Assembly (NCBI GenBank): GCA_027574665.1
Contig: CM050662.1
Span: 5,610,501 to 5,674,500, forward strand
Source: Rhynochetos jubatus
Taxonomy: Eukaryota > Chordata > Aves > Eurypygiformes > Rhynochetidae
Direction of reading: 5' to 3'
DNA: 64,000 bases
Both the position numbers and the translations under genes were made by a program. Of the stretch, positions 38,509 to 51,272 are shown one piece after another. Under the pieces are notes generated by a model. It was given only the letters and a program-made list of their open reading frames with translations. It ran no database searches and was not told the origin of the DNA. Numbering within the stretch: position 1 is the first letter of the stretch; each line of letters begins with the position of its first letter.

Positions 38509-41500
38509 AGTGTCTTCGCTTGTCCTTGCTCAAGTGGTCTCCTGTTACCGAAGTGCTACCAATTGCAGGGTAACGATTAATGCAGTCATGGACTATGTGC
38601 CACAGACACTGGGAAACTGCAAATGCAGTTACGGCTGTATCACCAACTCAGCCAGTGGAAAGCCGCTTTATAAATGTGCATCATCAACACGTGAGGAATG
38701 TCCTAACAGGGCTCAGATATTCCATAGCTCTTCTGCTCTTATCTTACAGCTACTACATGAAACATGTTGGACTGAGGACCGTGTTTCTTCAAAGTGCAGC
38801 TATTTATTATGCCATGGCAGGTGTTGGGTGCACGTGTTTACCAGCGCTAATCAGAAGCAACCGCAGAATGATCAGTGCTGTTTAAATTCTAGTCCATGAC
38901 AAAAGTGCTTTCGAGCGAAATAATGACAGATGCAGAAATTTAAAGAGAAGGCAGCTCCTGCTGAGTCTACACATCTGTATAATGAGGCTAAAATATATAC
39001 ATTTTGTAATTAAAAGTCTGATGTTGCAATTCTTCAAAGAACCTCACAATTCAGGAAACGCTTGCTAACTCCTTCCTGCAGAAAAGGTAAGGAGGGGTTA
39101 TTGTTTCATGAGGGGGTTGCACCAAGAAGGTAATTACATGCTATAAGATATAATCACACGGATACAATAAGGAATCTAGGGCAAAGCGGGATGATGATGT
39201 TTCTACTAGTACCTTTGATTGCAGTATAGGGAACTGTATTGAGCCACAATTCTTAACCGAGCACACAATAACCCAGCTGTGCCCTGTCCTTGTCCTCTCT
39301 GTGACTGTCAGCTGTCATGGTAACAACATTGCTGTGCAGACTACAGGGGAAGGGATCTTAAAGTCTCTTAAATGGGAGAAATAAACAGGCAGGCCTTGGG
39401 GGATATCTTTTTGAGGGAAGGGGGTCCCACAATCAGAAGCGGGCAGGGGCAATTTTGAAACCTTTTGAGATTTCTAGCACAGCTTTGATAACTGGAAAAG
39501 TCATTAAGAATTGTTCTTACTTTTAGACTGTTGGTCTGCAAAGCATTTAGATAGTGGGTTCGTGCTACAGTTAAAAGACTTAAATGAATGAATGAATTTT
39601 GAACATTTCAAAGGAATGGGACTGTATTATTTAACATATACCCACTATTCAGCAAAATCCATAGCATCAGCAAATAGGTTTCTGTGATATCTTTTGAAAG
39701 TGAGATAATCCTTCAGAGGCGTATTAGTCAAATCACAGCACGTCTTTGCCTTTCCCAGAAGGAACACTTCCTGTTCAGAATGACTACCAGCATTACATGT
39801 CAAATTTAGACATCTCAGCTGTAAATTTCTTTCGGTTTAGTTTCTGTGCAACATACATGTTGAGTCAAATCATGAGTGAAGCAGAAGCAGTACTTCAGTG
39901 TTGGCAGATCATTCCCCTGCAGTCCTGCCACTCCCAGTGATGCCATAGAAACCCTGGTCTACCACCCACATACCCCACACTGCTAATAGAAAGTTAGTTT
40001 GACCCAGAACTATTCTAATTCTCAGACATTTAGAACAAAATCTCGCTGAGTCCTTTATTACATCTAGTTGAACACTACTAGGAAGCGTGATGGTTCCTAC
40101 AACTCTGGCTGATAGTCTTCTACTGTTGAAGACCTTGAATCTGTCTGGACAGTAAGCACAGAGAAACAATGGGTTTCCCTGTACTTTCCCAAAATGCTCT
40201 ATTGAACAAACAAGAAAAGCCCAATCCGGGCCTTTAAAAAGACACACACAGCATAAGAAAAACCCCTGTTAATTCTCATTTGAAATTTCAGACTTCATTC
40301 ATGCAGGCTGTGCCAGCTCACCGTCTCACCTCAGATACATCCACTCTTTCCAAACCTCAGTTTTCAAATTAACAAAATGCAAATAAATGCATAATTTGCA
40401 GTTTGCAAAGCCAATCCATGTAATTACATAATTGCTCTGAGAGATTAATTGTCCTCACTGCAGTTTTACCAGGCAAAGGGACTTTTGTAGATTCCTTTAC
40501 CTTAATTGAGCTGTGCTGCCAAGTTGAGGCCATCCCTTGCTTCAGTCCCCTTCAATACAAGCCAGAAAGGTTCCTCTAGAGAAAGAAATACAAATATTTT
40601 TGTAAGTTATTAAAGAAAAGCTTGTGTATCTATCTGGGCAAAAGACTGGACTGCTGGGCTTTATTTAATGGACTTTTCACAGTATGGGGAAAACTGATTC
40701 AGCCATCCCTTCCACTACTGGAATTTGTTTACTCATTGGTTCAAAGTGGTTCCATAAGCTTTCAAACTTGGACAGGACAGGTAGGATGCATAAAGCATCT
40801 CTTTATTCTGTTGTGGTCAGAATGGCCATCTTGGTGTTCACAATTGGAATGAGAGGTTTCATAGGGATAGTTGCTGTGCCTAGCAACCACCTGCCTGTGG
40901 GAACCAGGAAAGCGCACTGAACCACCAACAGAGACTTCTGTTTGGGCATTGTGTGAGCACGGTGAATGGCTGCAATGGTTTCATACCACCTCTTGCCTAC
41001 CGCCTCCTAACGAGAACACTTGACAATAGATTTAAAAAGTGACTAGTGGCTCTTTCAGTGTTTCAGAATGAAATAGACTCTAAAAACTGGAAGTACTGGC
41101 AGATTTTTCAGTAGATCACCCTCTACAATATCAGACAAATTACTCCTATGCCTTATGTGTAGGCAAATTTGGAAAAAGTAGTCCAAAAACACTGTGAGGA
41201 AAAACTGTTTGGTCTTTGGATGCATTTTCTTTTTTGCGACTAATTTAAAGGAGGAGGATTGGTTTTGGTTTTAACCATGGAAGCAAACAAACCATTTTAC
41301 TGATTCAAGAGGGTGACTTCAATTAGGTGCTGTAGTTACTACAGTGGGCTCCGTCTGGAGACACATGGAGCGCCATTTGAACCGGAATCCTTAGAATTAC
41401 TGCAGCAGGAGCAGACATACTCCACCTAGATTTGCTGGTGTCATTCCCCCTCTAAGCAGCCATTTGGGATAAATCACCTCCATGGCAACAAGGAAATAAC

Positions 41501-42141
41501 AGCACTATGAAAGGATTCATCTGAGGGCAACCGATGGCTTCTGTTTCACTCACGTTCCAGAATTTTTGTGTTTCTAGCACTGCATTTCTAACTTTGCTCT
41601 AGTTTAAGTAGATCTGACCTATGCTAGCCACAGCCTGCTTGACTGCTTCATTTTCATATTATCAGTTATCATCAACAGGTTTTTCCACAGCTATGACCTT
41701 ATTTTTCCCCTTCTGCGCAGGGTTAGGAATGTTAAATACACTTCTATAGAGGGGAAAAAAAAAGTCCGGATTGACAGTAGTGTGGGGCCTTTCAACCTTT
41801 AAGGGCTATCTTGCTAATTTGGCAGGGGATAAAAGACCATGCCTCTTTGCATATTTATTTGCATAAATACTAACACACAAAATTGCATCAATTTACAATA
41901 TTTGCTGTAAATAACACTCTATATGAAAACTAGAAATAACATATTTCAAGCAAACTTGTGGGTGACTTATACTGTCCTCTCCTTGCTTGTGGGGAGAAGA
42001 TTACAGGTTGTCACGCTTCTTGGCTGCATCCATTTTATACCAAATTCATTTAAAAATACTGAAGGATACCAGTAAAACAATGACTGCACTGCCAGCCTGA
42101 CTATCATCTATCTGCTTAAGGCGCATGTAGACAGGATTAGG

Positions 42142-42155
42142 CAAATCCGGATTTG
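42142..42155. repeat. 14-bp perfect palindrome
   Basis: CAAATCCGGATTTG is a perfect palindrome with no spacer. It could be a dimeric factor site or chance. Confidence 0.5.
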
Positions 42156-45100
42156 AAGAGTATCTTGCTTCCTATCTAGCCAGAGTTAGCTCATATTTGC
42201 CACTTCCAAGCAGCACAGAAGATGATTTTGTGGTTCAGGTTTTGTGAGCTTTGCATTTTCCCTTGGAACAAATCTGGGATCAATAAAACTTAATGCTCAG
42301 ACCAAATAAGAAGTCAACATCAGCTGTTAACGGATGAGGCCATATGAGATAACATACAAGTTAAAGCAGTCTCAGTACATAACACCTTGTAGAGCCGTAA
42401 CTCTACGCTGTCTATCAGGGTACTACCAATGGAGGTGGCTTTCAGTGCAAAGTGAGATACTTTTTCAGAGAAACCATTCAGTAGCATGCTAGTGCTATCA
42501 AAGAACCTGGGGTTTTGGAACACACAAGCCTAACCCTGTAGACACCCGCCAAGTCTTCTGTAAGTGACAAAGAAAGTGTCAGATAAATTTTGCTCTAAAG
42601 TTTTCCTGTTGCGGAGAGGGCGAGAGATTAAACAGTTGATGGAAAATAGTAAGGATCATGTAGCATCCCAGGAATTGGTACTTTTCAATATTTGCATTTG
42701 CATGCAGGATGTGTTTGTTCACCATCTTTTACAAGTGGCATTCAGCCCACATAAAGAGACGTATGTCTCCTGTAGCATGCATGTTTGTATTGTCAACCTG
42801 GTCGAATTGCACAGGAATGAACCCAATAAAGTTAAATGAAAGATAATGCTTATCTTGTTGCTCATTAAAGTAGGTCTGCCCAATTTAACTCAAAGTAAGA
42901 TCTGTGATAAGGCCAGTTTATTAGTATTAATTTGAACCCATCCTGTAGAATTTTGTAGCTAAGATATTCTCTATTAAACTATGTAATATCATGTGAAGCA
43001 AAAAACCACTCCAAAACCTAAACTGTCACCTTTGTGGAAATATTACCTATTTCGATGCAGAAGGGAAATCATCACGCAAGTTCAGAGGTGAAAGGAGTTT
43101 TAGCATCCCAAAGACATCCCCAGTCTGGCCAAGGTACACTTGTTTCCAGTGACAAAACTAAAGAGCGGGTCCAGGAGAGCTCCTCAGACCTGAGCTAAAT
43201 AGGGCTGTTCACAGCAGTCGGGCTGAGGGTAGGGAAGGATCTCAGAATACCCTCATTTGCAGCTGAAGCCACACCATTCCCCACAACCAACATGCAGGAA
43301 GAATGAGTATAAATATCAAAACCCTCACCCCTTCTTCTTCCATGAAATAATAGAGCTAAACTTTTTTCTTTTTCTTCTATTTAAAAGTAAGGCCTATGGT
43401 TAGAGACCTGCCCACTTGTGATACAGTGAAAGGTAGGTATGTTTTACGGGCATGACAGTTTAAGTCAGGTTAGGTGATGGATTATTGGCATTAAATAACC
43501 AGGTTCCCAGTTGACAAGGAAAACAAGATATCTCTCCGCCTTCTTTGAACTTCTTGCATTCTTAGCATTCTTTCCACAAACCTCTTAATAGCTGCCCTAT
43601 TCATAGGAAAATGTATTGCTGAAGCTAAAAGGTGTTTTTTTTCCCTGTCACTCTCATTGGAGGGAAACATAATAAATTAAGGCTGATTTGCATGCAAGTT
43701 TGCATACACAAAACTCTTGTCATGAACTATCAAACAATAGGCTGCTCATGCCAGAACATATCGTTCAAACAACAGCATAAAAAATAGCTACTGAGCTGTA
43801 AGGCACATCAGTATTACCCCACTGCTCCGGCTACTGAGACTTTGCCACAACAAATCTACACCTCTCCAAAGGCAACACAAGGAAATAAACTGAGCAGCTT
43901 TGTATCTCTCATTGCGCTGCAGTCTAGAGAACCTCCATCGCCACGTGGGACATCCTGACAAGAGGGAAATTCTGAGCCCTAGGTGAACCTGTATGCAGAA
44001 CACACAAGCATAAAAAGCCTTCCTGATGACTCAAATGTTACCCCTCTCTTTCAATGTGCTGCCTGGAAGACTACATCAGTTCATTTATTGGGCAATCTAT
44101 AATTAGCTGCTATCTGTGTAGTGTTGCCATGAAACTTTTGGCATTACAGTGTTGAGCAGATTGCTTCTGCAAGTGGTGGCCTTGCAGGAGTAAAAGCATG
44201 TTACCAGTCCAGCTGGCCATGCTGGTATCATAGGTCACCTACACAATTTCAGCCACGGGGAAAAACTCTCCTGACATGACATATAGTTACATCAGAGCTG
44301 CCGACAGCTCCTCATGGAAAGTATCAGCACGCCAAGGTTTAGCTCTCTTTACCTCTTGGACCTGCACATGCAGTCTGTGATGACAGCACCATACCTATCT
44401 TCTGGAATCGGTCAGAGAAACAGAAGCAAAGGGAACTAATTACTGTAACTCATCACTAGTAACTAGGTGGCACCAGGAGAGATTTTTGGCTGGAAAGGAT
44501 TGAATGAGAGCGGCAGTAACAGTTCAGGGCTGTTACCTAACCAAAGCGTGCCTACGGTTCACAGAAGATTGCTGGCAGTCCGTGTCATGTAGTGAAAGCA
44601 CGTTCAAAGAAATTAAAAAGGCACTAAGTGCAGAAAGCTTCTGTCATTCTAAGGTTAGGGTGCTCCCTTCAGACTGCCTCAGAGACATTTAGCAGAAACG
44701 AAGGACCATTTCCAGCATTAACTCTGCAGCAGACAGACGCCACTATTTACTTTGGCAACCATTTCCATTTAAAATGCACTCAGCTGACACTGCATACACT
44801 ATTTATTTTCCTATGAGCAAAATGCATGCAGATGGAATTTCCTAGCCTCCTGGTTCTGTGATTGCATCAAGTGAGGCAGCTGGTTTTGCACTGCCTCCTG
44901 TACATCCTTGTGACACTTGACTGGCTGTTGTGTGAATGTGCTGCCTTACTAACTGTAGTTCTGATCTGTTTCCGTCTCCTACGGCAATCCTACATGCCCA
45001 CTGTAATATCTAAATCATTCACATTCATCACTTCATCTGCCACTGAACTACAGCTGCACCTGGGATGAAACGGATGTTTAACAAGTGAAAGCAGTGCTAT

Positions 45101-46663
45101 GTTACATTTTAAGGGCATGGTGGTAATGAGCACAGCTCCTAAACTTGAATTTGGAAACCCATCCAGGGAGCTACAATACTGTTAGGTAAGTTAAGGCAAG
45201 GACAGTATAGGCAATTCAGTTCCAAGCATCACAAACGTTTAACTGGGATGACAATGATTAGGGGCTCAGTTATGGGGTATTCTAGTAGATTAGGATTGCG
45301 TCACTTCCTGCTGACACTGATCTCTTTGACTCAGATAAAAATATACACCTGTACCACTTCCTTTTCCATGGTTGTCAGAGACGTGATTCCACGGGATTAC
45401 AAGTAACACAGGTACAGCTGTTCCAGCAGAATGGCTGAACTGTGCAGCACAGAAAGCAATCATTTGCTAAGCACCACCTAAGAGCCTATGTGCTACCAAC
45501 CGCCTTGCTACTCTGAATTAAGAGGAACAGATTAGCAACTGTCATCCTTCCTGTGCTAAACCTGAAACTGAAAAAGAACAGTAAGAGAATGAGAGCAGTT
45601 AAGGGGAAAGACGGGAAATAGGACACAAATAATTACAGAAAAAATGTAAGGATCATGGCATCAATCAAAAAGATTCTGGTGTAGTTCAGTGTGTGCTCCA
45701 CAATATTTTTTTTTTCCCTGTCATGGTTATGGTTACTCGTGCTAATCTTAAAAACTGACCCAGGCTTATGCCATTCAGCTGTTCTGTTGATTCTTCTAGT
45801 GATGATAATAGGTTAAAAAATGGGGTTTATTAAGTTAAAAAAGGGACAAAAGATCATATCAACTCTGGATTGATTTTTGTGCTACTAATCTAAATCAGAG
45901 CAGTTAGATGTCCTGCTTGGTTCGTGGGCATGCGAAGAATATCAGATGTCTAACATCAACTGGAGACAAAACTGTAAACTTAAAAGCTGGTGGCAAGAAG
46001 AGAAAAAGGAAGAGCAAAAGAAGTTGAAAATAAGGTCTTACTAATGTAAAACAGGATTATGAATATGCTTTGCTACATCCCCCCCAAGTGCTTTAGAGAC
46101 TTGTAGAGATTTGCACAGGAGAGCGGCAGGCAGTATACTGTGCAAGCCCCCTCAGGAAGGGTTGTTTGGGTAGATGAAAGTCCTTACCACCTTACAATTA
46201 GATCCCCAACATACGTGAGAAAAACTTCCGTGTCTTTCTGTCCAGGTACTGACAGCCCTGCGGGTTTCTAGCACCTAACAAGTACCAGCCGAGATGTACT
46301 TTACCGCCGTACCTCCAGGACTACAGCAGTACAGATTCTTGCAGTTGTCAGCACTTAAAGGAGGGAAAGCTAGGGGTTACGAGGAGCAAACAGCAGGCGA
46401 AAAAATCACACCGTTGTAAGGACTGTTGTAAAGTGCCGTCGACTGGCAGTGGTATGAACTGGCAAACCTACTGGCAAGAATTTAATTATTTTCCTCACCT
46501 GGAAGATGTTTTCACATGAAGCAACAAAGCAACTACTGACGCTACTGAACGGTGAAGCATTTCATAATGTGTCCCATCACGAGAGAAAGGTTACTGCACT
46601 GTAATTCAGGATGTATCTGGCAAACTCCCTGTTGCTGAAGAAGTAAATACTGGCAGGACTTGA

Positions 46664-46730
46664 ATGTGATTTTCCTTTACAGATAGGAAAAATCACATAC
46701 ATAGGTGACACCACACCTCTTGGTGTCATC
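46664..46730. repeat. Two adjacent stem-loops
   Basis: The first hairpin has 13-bp arms, ATGTGATTTTCCT (46664-46676) and AGGAAAAATCACAT (46685-46698), with one bulged A and an 8-nt loop. The second, five bases on, has arms GGTGACACC (46704-46712) and GGTGTCATC (46722-46730) with one G/T wobble and a 9-nt loop. Neither is long enough for a typical pre-miRNA. No transposon family is recognised. Confidence 0.6.
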
Positions 46731-49370
46731 TTTGAGCAAGGAGTAACATTGAAGCTCTCATCAGTTTATCATCTGGAAGGTCAGGCATTCCAGAATCTTA
46801 CAGTGAAATACAAATCTTTAAGCCTTGTGATCTAGCTTTACTCTTCTTCCATTTTGTAAGAATATTACAGTCTTGGATATGTGCTTTATAAGACAGGAAT
46901 GAATGAAACCTAACCAATGAAACTCTGTTTATGATGCTTTGCACAGTGTCCTGCAGATTCTTATTCTAATATTTTTTCACACATGATCACAGAACTAAGG
47001 TCATACTACATTTGGAAAACTAGGTTAACAATAACCAGACCTTTATATCACTAACTGTTTACTGAGCATTGAAAGTGTTCATCACTGCATCAAGAGGCTG
47101 CAGCATTTTAGATTTTTTTGGTGTGTGATTTAGAAGTTTCTCATTGTTTACAAAAAGCAACCCTAGTTTGCAATAGCCACACCAATTTCTTTCCTCTCTT
47201 ACCAAACGTTTTCACAGGGCAGTGTGTGCTGGCTGTCACCACTGACGAAATGGAGAAGGTTCTGCCCTCCACACTGTAGCCTGTCACAAAGTATGATGCA
47301 TCTGCACAATGAAATCTCTCATCATAATCACCCCAGCACTGATTCAGCACAAACTATTTAGGTTAATATTAGCAAGTCTTGGTAGCATTTTTCTTGACTC
47401 TGGTTCGTTGTGGCTGTATCGAAGTGCTTAAGCATTTGTGGAGGTAGAGTTACTGGGACGTGAAAGGCACCGACAACCTATGGGATGGGGTGATGAATGG
47501 TGGAAGGTTCACATGCAGCCAAAACAGTGAAGCAGCAGCTTCAAAATGAACACTAAACCCTGCATTCATAATCGATGCAAACCATGACCATCAATAAAGT
47601 AAATACCAGCATGGAATGATCTTTCACTGCTTTGCCTAATTCAGTAAAAAGCTCCACAACATGCTTGGCCCTTGAAATAAATACGAAGCACAGAGTGAAT
47701 TGCCATGCAGGTTAATTACATTTCCTGCATATTGGCAGTAACAAGAGATTTGGCAGATCTTACTGCCAACAGCTCTCCATTGTATCCTCACCATTAGTGC
47801 AAACTTTGCATCTGATGTTGCTCCTCTGCACTCTTCTCCTAAGCCGCCTGCCATTATCCGATCAACGGACTGGTTTAGCTTTGGCAGATGAGCGAGCCTC
47901 ACGTTTATGTTATGGTAAAACTGACCAAAAGGAGCGTTACCTTCAACAGAGCAGTGCTGCTGCTCGTGTCAACAGCAGTTCAGCTTCCTGCAGGTGCTAG
48001 GCTGACGTGCAGTATCTCCAGGGATGTATCAACATGGCTGGTTATCAAAGTCAATCCTCTGTGAAAAACACAAAAACAGAGGTGAAGAAGAGTGCTCCTA
48101 ATTTGTGTGGTTACAAAGTAGTTCTGTTCGGAGATGAACTAGGATTATGAACCCATGCAATCATATTCCAGCCCTTCAACAGCAGCTTTGCCAACCGAAC
48201 TGAAGCGTCAAGCCAGCTGAATGGGCGCAGGGGAGCGGATTAATCTCGGGGGTCAGGGAAGCCCCAGGAAAACTTGCCTTTGTCTGCGAAGAACTGGCAC
48301 GTCGGCAGCACTTCTTCATTATGCATGAGCCAAAAGTGCTGTTTGGTTGGCAGCATCTGGGAAGCAATATGGGACAAACTCCTGTCCTTTCACATACCTA
48401 TATGGATTTCCTTTTATTATTTGGGACTGGGAACTAGGAGAGTCAAACAAAATGCTGAGTCATAAAGGAGCTGCTTTGTACCATGTGCTGTTGTTTAGCA
48501 ACACCATTCTTCTTAGCATAATTTGTACTTTATTTTTCCTCAAACTTTTGCTCTCTAAGTCCATAAAGGAACATTTTCCATTTCAGTGCTAAAGAAATCA
48601 ATTTCCTCGCAGTTTTGTGAACTATATACTCCCCAGGAACCGTATTTCTGGGTGAATTGTTATATGTCTGCTGCATCCAGGGCATAACAGCACTGACCGA
48701 ATGCGTTTCTCCGCTGTCACATGAGCAAGTCTCTGTAAGAAATGCTGCCAGCTGCTGCGTTGCTGGGCATATTACGGCCCACCTCCTGGGCTGAGATTCT
48801 TGGAAGGGCTGTGAAATTCTGCAGGCGGTAGTTACAGCTCAGGCCTCAGCATGTGCCTGACTTCAGAGGACCTCAGATTCATGGCAGAAGGACACCACCA
48901 GAAGGTCATTTTAGTCTTTCCTTCAGCAATGGTGTTAGCAGCGTAGGTAGATTTCAACTTCCAAGTGAGAACTTACCATAGTGGGTACAAAACCATCTGT
49001 CACGGCAGCCTTGGTACTGGAATAGTTTAAACATAAATACAAAATAATAAACAGGAATGCAGGAAAGGATGCAGTCATATTGACCAATTAGCATGTGAAA
49101 ATACAGTCTTGTTTCTGAAATTTTAAATGGTCGGTACAGCAGGGAAACTCTAAGGATGACTTTTATTTAGTGATCATATTTTACATAATAGCAGTTAATT
49201 ATGTTCCTCAGGCGTGCAAATATTGATTGCCTAGACATACGCTGTCTTGGTCTCTGACCTTCTGTGACTCTTATACTGCTCTTTCCTTAGATAAATTTCT
49301 CAAGTCAAACTATTAAGGAGACATAAAGACATAAGTACACACAGAGGTACACACTCTTCTATACAAATGC

Positions 49371-49376
49371 TTTATT
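49371..49376 (-). terminator. FOXI1: FOXI1 distal polyadenylation signal AATAAA
   Basis: The plus strand reads TTTATT, which is AATAAA in the FOXI1 orientation. A GT-rich downstream element on the minus strand supports use as the main 3' end. Confidence 0.65.
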
Positions 49377-49824
49377 AAAAATGCTTCTGGATGGCCCATA
49401 ACAAAACTATATCCATGTAGAATTAAAAAAAAAAATCAAGACATAATGGTATCTATTACAATGCATTAATGTGTTTTCTGTCGTTCCAAAAGCCTGGGCA
49501 GTACCCAGGTGTGAACAGTTAACGTGCAGTCTATGCATGCTGCGTGCTATCCACTTTGAGATATTACTCTACATAAATGTGGAACTTGATTCAAGTCTTG
49601 GTTTGAAAAAACTTCATGTATGTTTTGAAATTTTGTCTGTAGTTACCATAGAGCATAGGAAAATAAGCATTATTTCTAATATTTACAGAAGGACTTTTAC
49701 AAAATGCAAAAAAAAAATACAGTACAGGGACTTTTTACAGTATCTTCCATTGATGCTTTGAAAGATCCAGCCTCTGGAATTGAAACTCAAAGACAGTTAA
49801 ACTTTCTACCTCCCCTTTCTTCTT

Positions 49825-49853
49825 CCCTCCCCTCCCTCCCCCCTCCCCATCCC
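49825..49853 (-). promoter_or_regulatory. FOXI1: Potential RNA G-quadruplex in FOXI1 3' UTR
   Basis: In the mRNA sense this 29-nt stretch has six G-runs of 3, 4, 6, 3, 4 and 3 bases. They are separated by loops of two bases (AT) once and one base (A) otherwise. Short loops of this kind favour a very stable quadruplex. It lies about 870 nt after the stop codon, inside a longer purine tract (plus-strand pyrimidines from about 49805). Folding is inferred from the motif. Confidence 0.75.
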
Positions 49854-50249
49854 AGTATTCAAATTCTTTACTCAGTAGACATGATTAATGTAGAACCTTA
49901 AGACAGAAAAACTGTATTAAATATATATGTATTTAGGGCATATCCTGTTTTCCTTATGTGAATAGATTTGCATGTGCCCAGCAAAAAAGCCCAAACTTGA
50001 CCCTGTAATTAGAATTGGAAGCGTTAAGATCCAACTGCAGCAGCAGAAGACAATCCCATTATACTTTGTTCTGCTTCCCTTCAGCTCCAAAATGACTGTT
50101 GTGTCCATGACGGTGCCAGCTTCCTTCAGCCCTACTCCCCTCGGGGTAGAAAGGGGGTCAACACGTAGAGAATGTACGCACTAGTATTAGAGAAAGCCAA
50201 AGCAGCACTCGCTATTCGAGTGTTGCTTGTTACTCACTATGCAGCAGGT

Positions 50250-50255
50250 TTTATT
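50250..50255 (-). terminator. FOXI1: Possible proximal FOXI1 polyadenylation signal
   Basis: AATAAA on the minus strand lies about 465 nt after the stop codon. The region just downstream is less clearly GT-rich than at the distal site. Use of this site would drop the G-quadruplex segment from the mRNA. Confidence 0.35.
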
Positions 50256-50718
50256 ACAGACCCTTCAGTGCCTCAGAACAGCGTTGGCCAAGCTGGCTAA
50301 GCTTGTCTAGTGCAGGCGGCCTGTATCAGCAGGAGAGGATATTTAGAGGTATACCCACGTTTCTATTGGCACTTCAGAAGTACAGCAATATTAGTACCAT
50401 GCCAAAAAAAGCTTCATGCCTAAGGCAAACAGTAACTTCTCAAGGATGTCTGTAGAGGACCATGGTTGGCAGCAGTACAAGCACAGTGTCTCAGGAGAAC
50501 TCTTCACTACTCTTCCGTTCTGAACCCTGATTTTTTGTACGGACCTGCAGAATGTGGTGTGTTTGTGATTTAAGTAAGTATAATGACTACCAAGTTTGCA
50601 GCTGTCTGAAGGCAGGATGCAGCATGGGTCCCAGAGACAACAGGCTAACACTAAGCATTTGACCACAGACAATTTCTTCCCATAAATAGCTATACTTTGG
50701 TGTCTTAGAAGCCTTCAT

Positions 50719-51272
50719 TTAAACCTCTGTTTCTTCCCTGGAATACAGTGTGTTATTTGTGCTGATACTGCTGTAAAAATGGGTGTTAAACTGGTTGAGC
50801 ACAGAGTTGCTGTAGCCAAGGTGGCTAGAAGGCACAGAATTGGACCACTCTCCCACGCCATGACTGGGGATATTGGAGAGTGGAGAGTAGGAATTAAAGC
50901 CTACCATGTTCTGGCCCATTTTGTCAATGGGTTCAGAGTTGAGTCCCAAAGGCACTGAGCGGCTCACTGAGTTTGAGCCGTTAACATACGCAGTCATACT
51001 GGAGAGGAAGTTACTGAGGCATGGGCTACTGGAAGAGGGCGGTGGAGATCCTTTCTCAGGTGAATCATCAGTCCCAGGTGATGAGTTTTCCAAGATATCC
51101 TGATGCTCTACAGCTTTGGGGCTGCCAGTCAGGGCACTATCCTCTGATTTCTCAGATGCAAGAGTAGCAGCACTAGCCCCAATGTCAGACTTCCTTTTCC
51201 TCTTCCTGCGAAAGTTGCCATTATCAAACATCTTTTCACAGTTCGGGTCAAGAGTCCAGTAATTCCCTTTTC
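50719..51272 (-). CDS. FOXI1: FOXI1 coding exon 2
   Basis: This exon is 554 nt. It completes Gly192 and encodes the end of the forkhead domain (KGNYWTLDP), the RRKRKRK nuclear-localisation stretch and the whole C-terminal activation region, then TAA at 50721-50719. The acceptor is CTTTGGCAG|GAAAAGGG on the minus strand, with AG at 51274-51273. The joined codon G|GA gives Gly, so phase 1 matches exon 1. An in-frame ATG upstream at 51294 lies in the intron and is not a start. Confidence 0.96.

Larger units (their letters stand above)
38509..49354. other. Intergenic between CR1 and the FOXI1 3' end
   Basis: Two overlapping plus frames (38510-38899 and 38580-38885) follow the CR1 fragment. The first is cysteine-rich but matches nothing known to me. 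The minus frame 39909-40247 is likewise unrecognised. The palindrome at 42142 and the stem-loop pair at 46664 are the only structures I see. Enhancers of FOXI1 could lie here, but this cannot be shown from one sequence. Confidence 0.7.
49355..50718 (-). other. FOXI1: FOXI1 3' UTR (approximate)
   Basis: Sequence downstream of the TAA on the minus strand runs about 1.36 kb to the first strong polyadenylation signal, AATAAA at 49376-49371. A GT-rich segment follows the signal on the minus strand (about 49358-49337), as expected beyond a cleavage site. A second AATAAA at 50255-50250 could give a shorter 3' UTR of about 0.5 kb. The UTR includes a G-run cluster at 49853-49825. The 3' end is predicted from signals only; no transcript was seen. 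Confidence 0.7.

Noticed and set aside
39909-40247. 112-codon minus-strand frame
   Set aside because: The translation matches no family I know and no repeat signature is seen. Length is within chance expectation for 64 kb.
47797-48000. 67-codon plus frame with a signal-peptide-like start (LMLLLCTLLLSRLPL)
   Set aside because: The rest is unlike a secreted peptide family, no exon structure is seen, and leucine-rich starts are common in pyrimidine-rich DNA.
50906-51103. Plus-strand frame inside FOXI1 exon 2
   Set aside because: It is antisense to a conserved coding exon and is a shadow of the FOXI1 frame.
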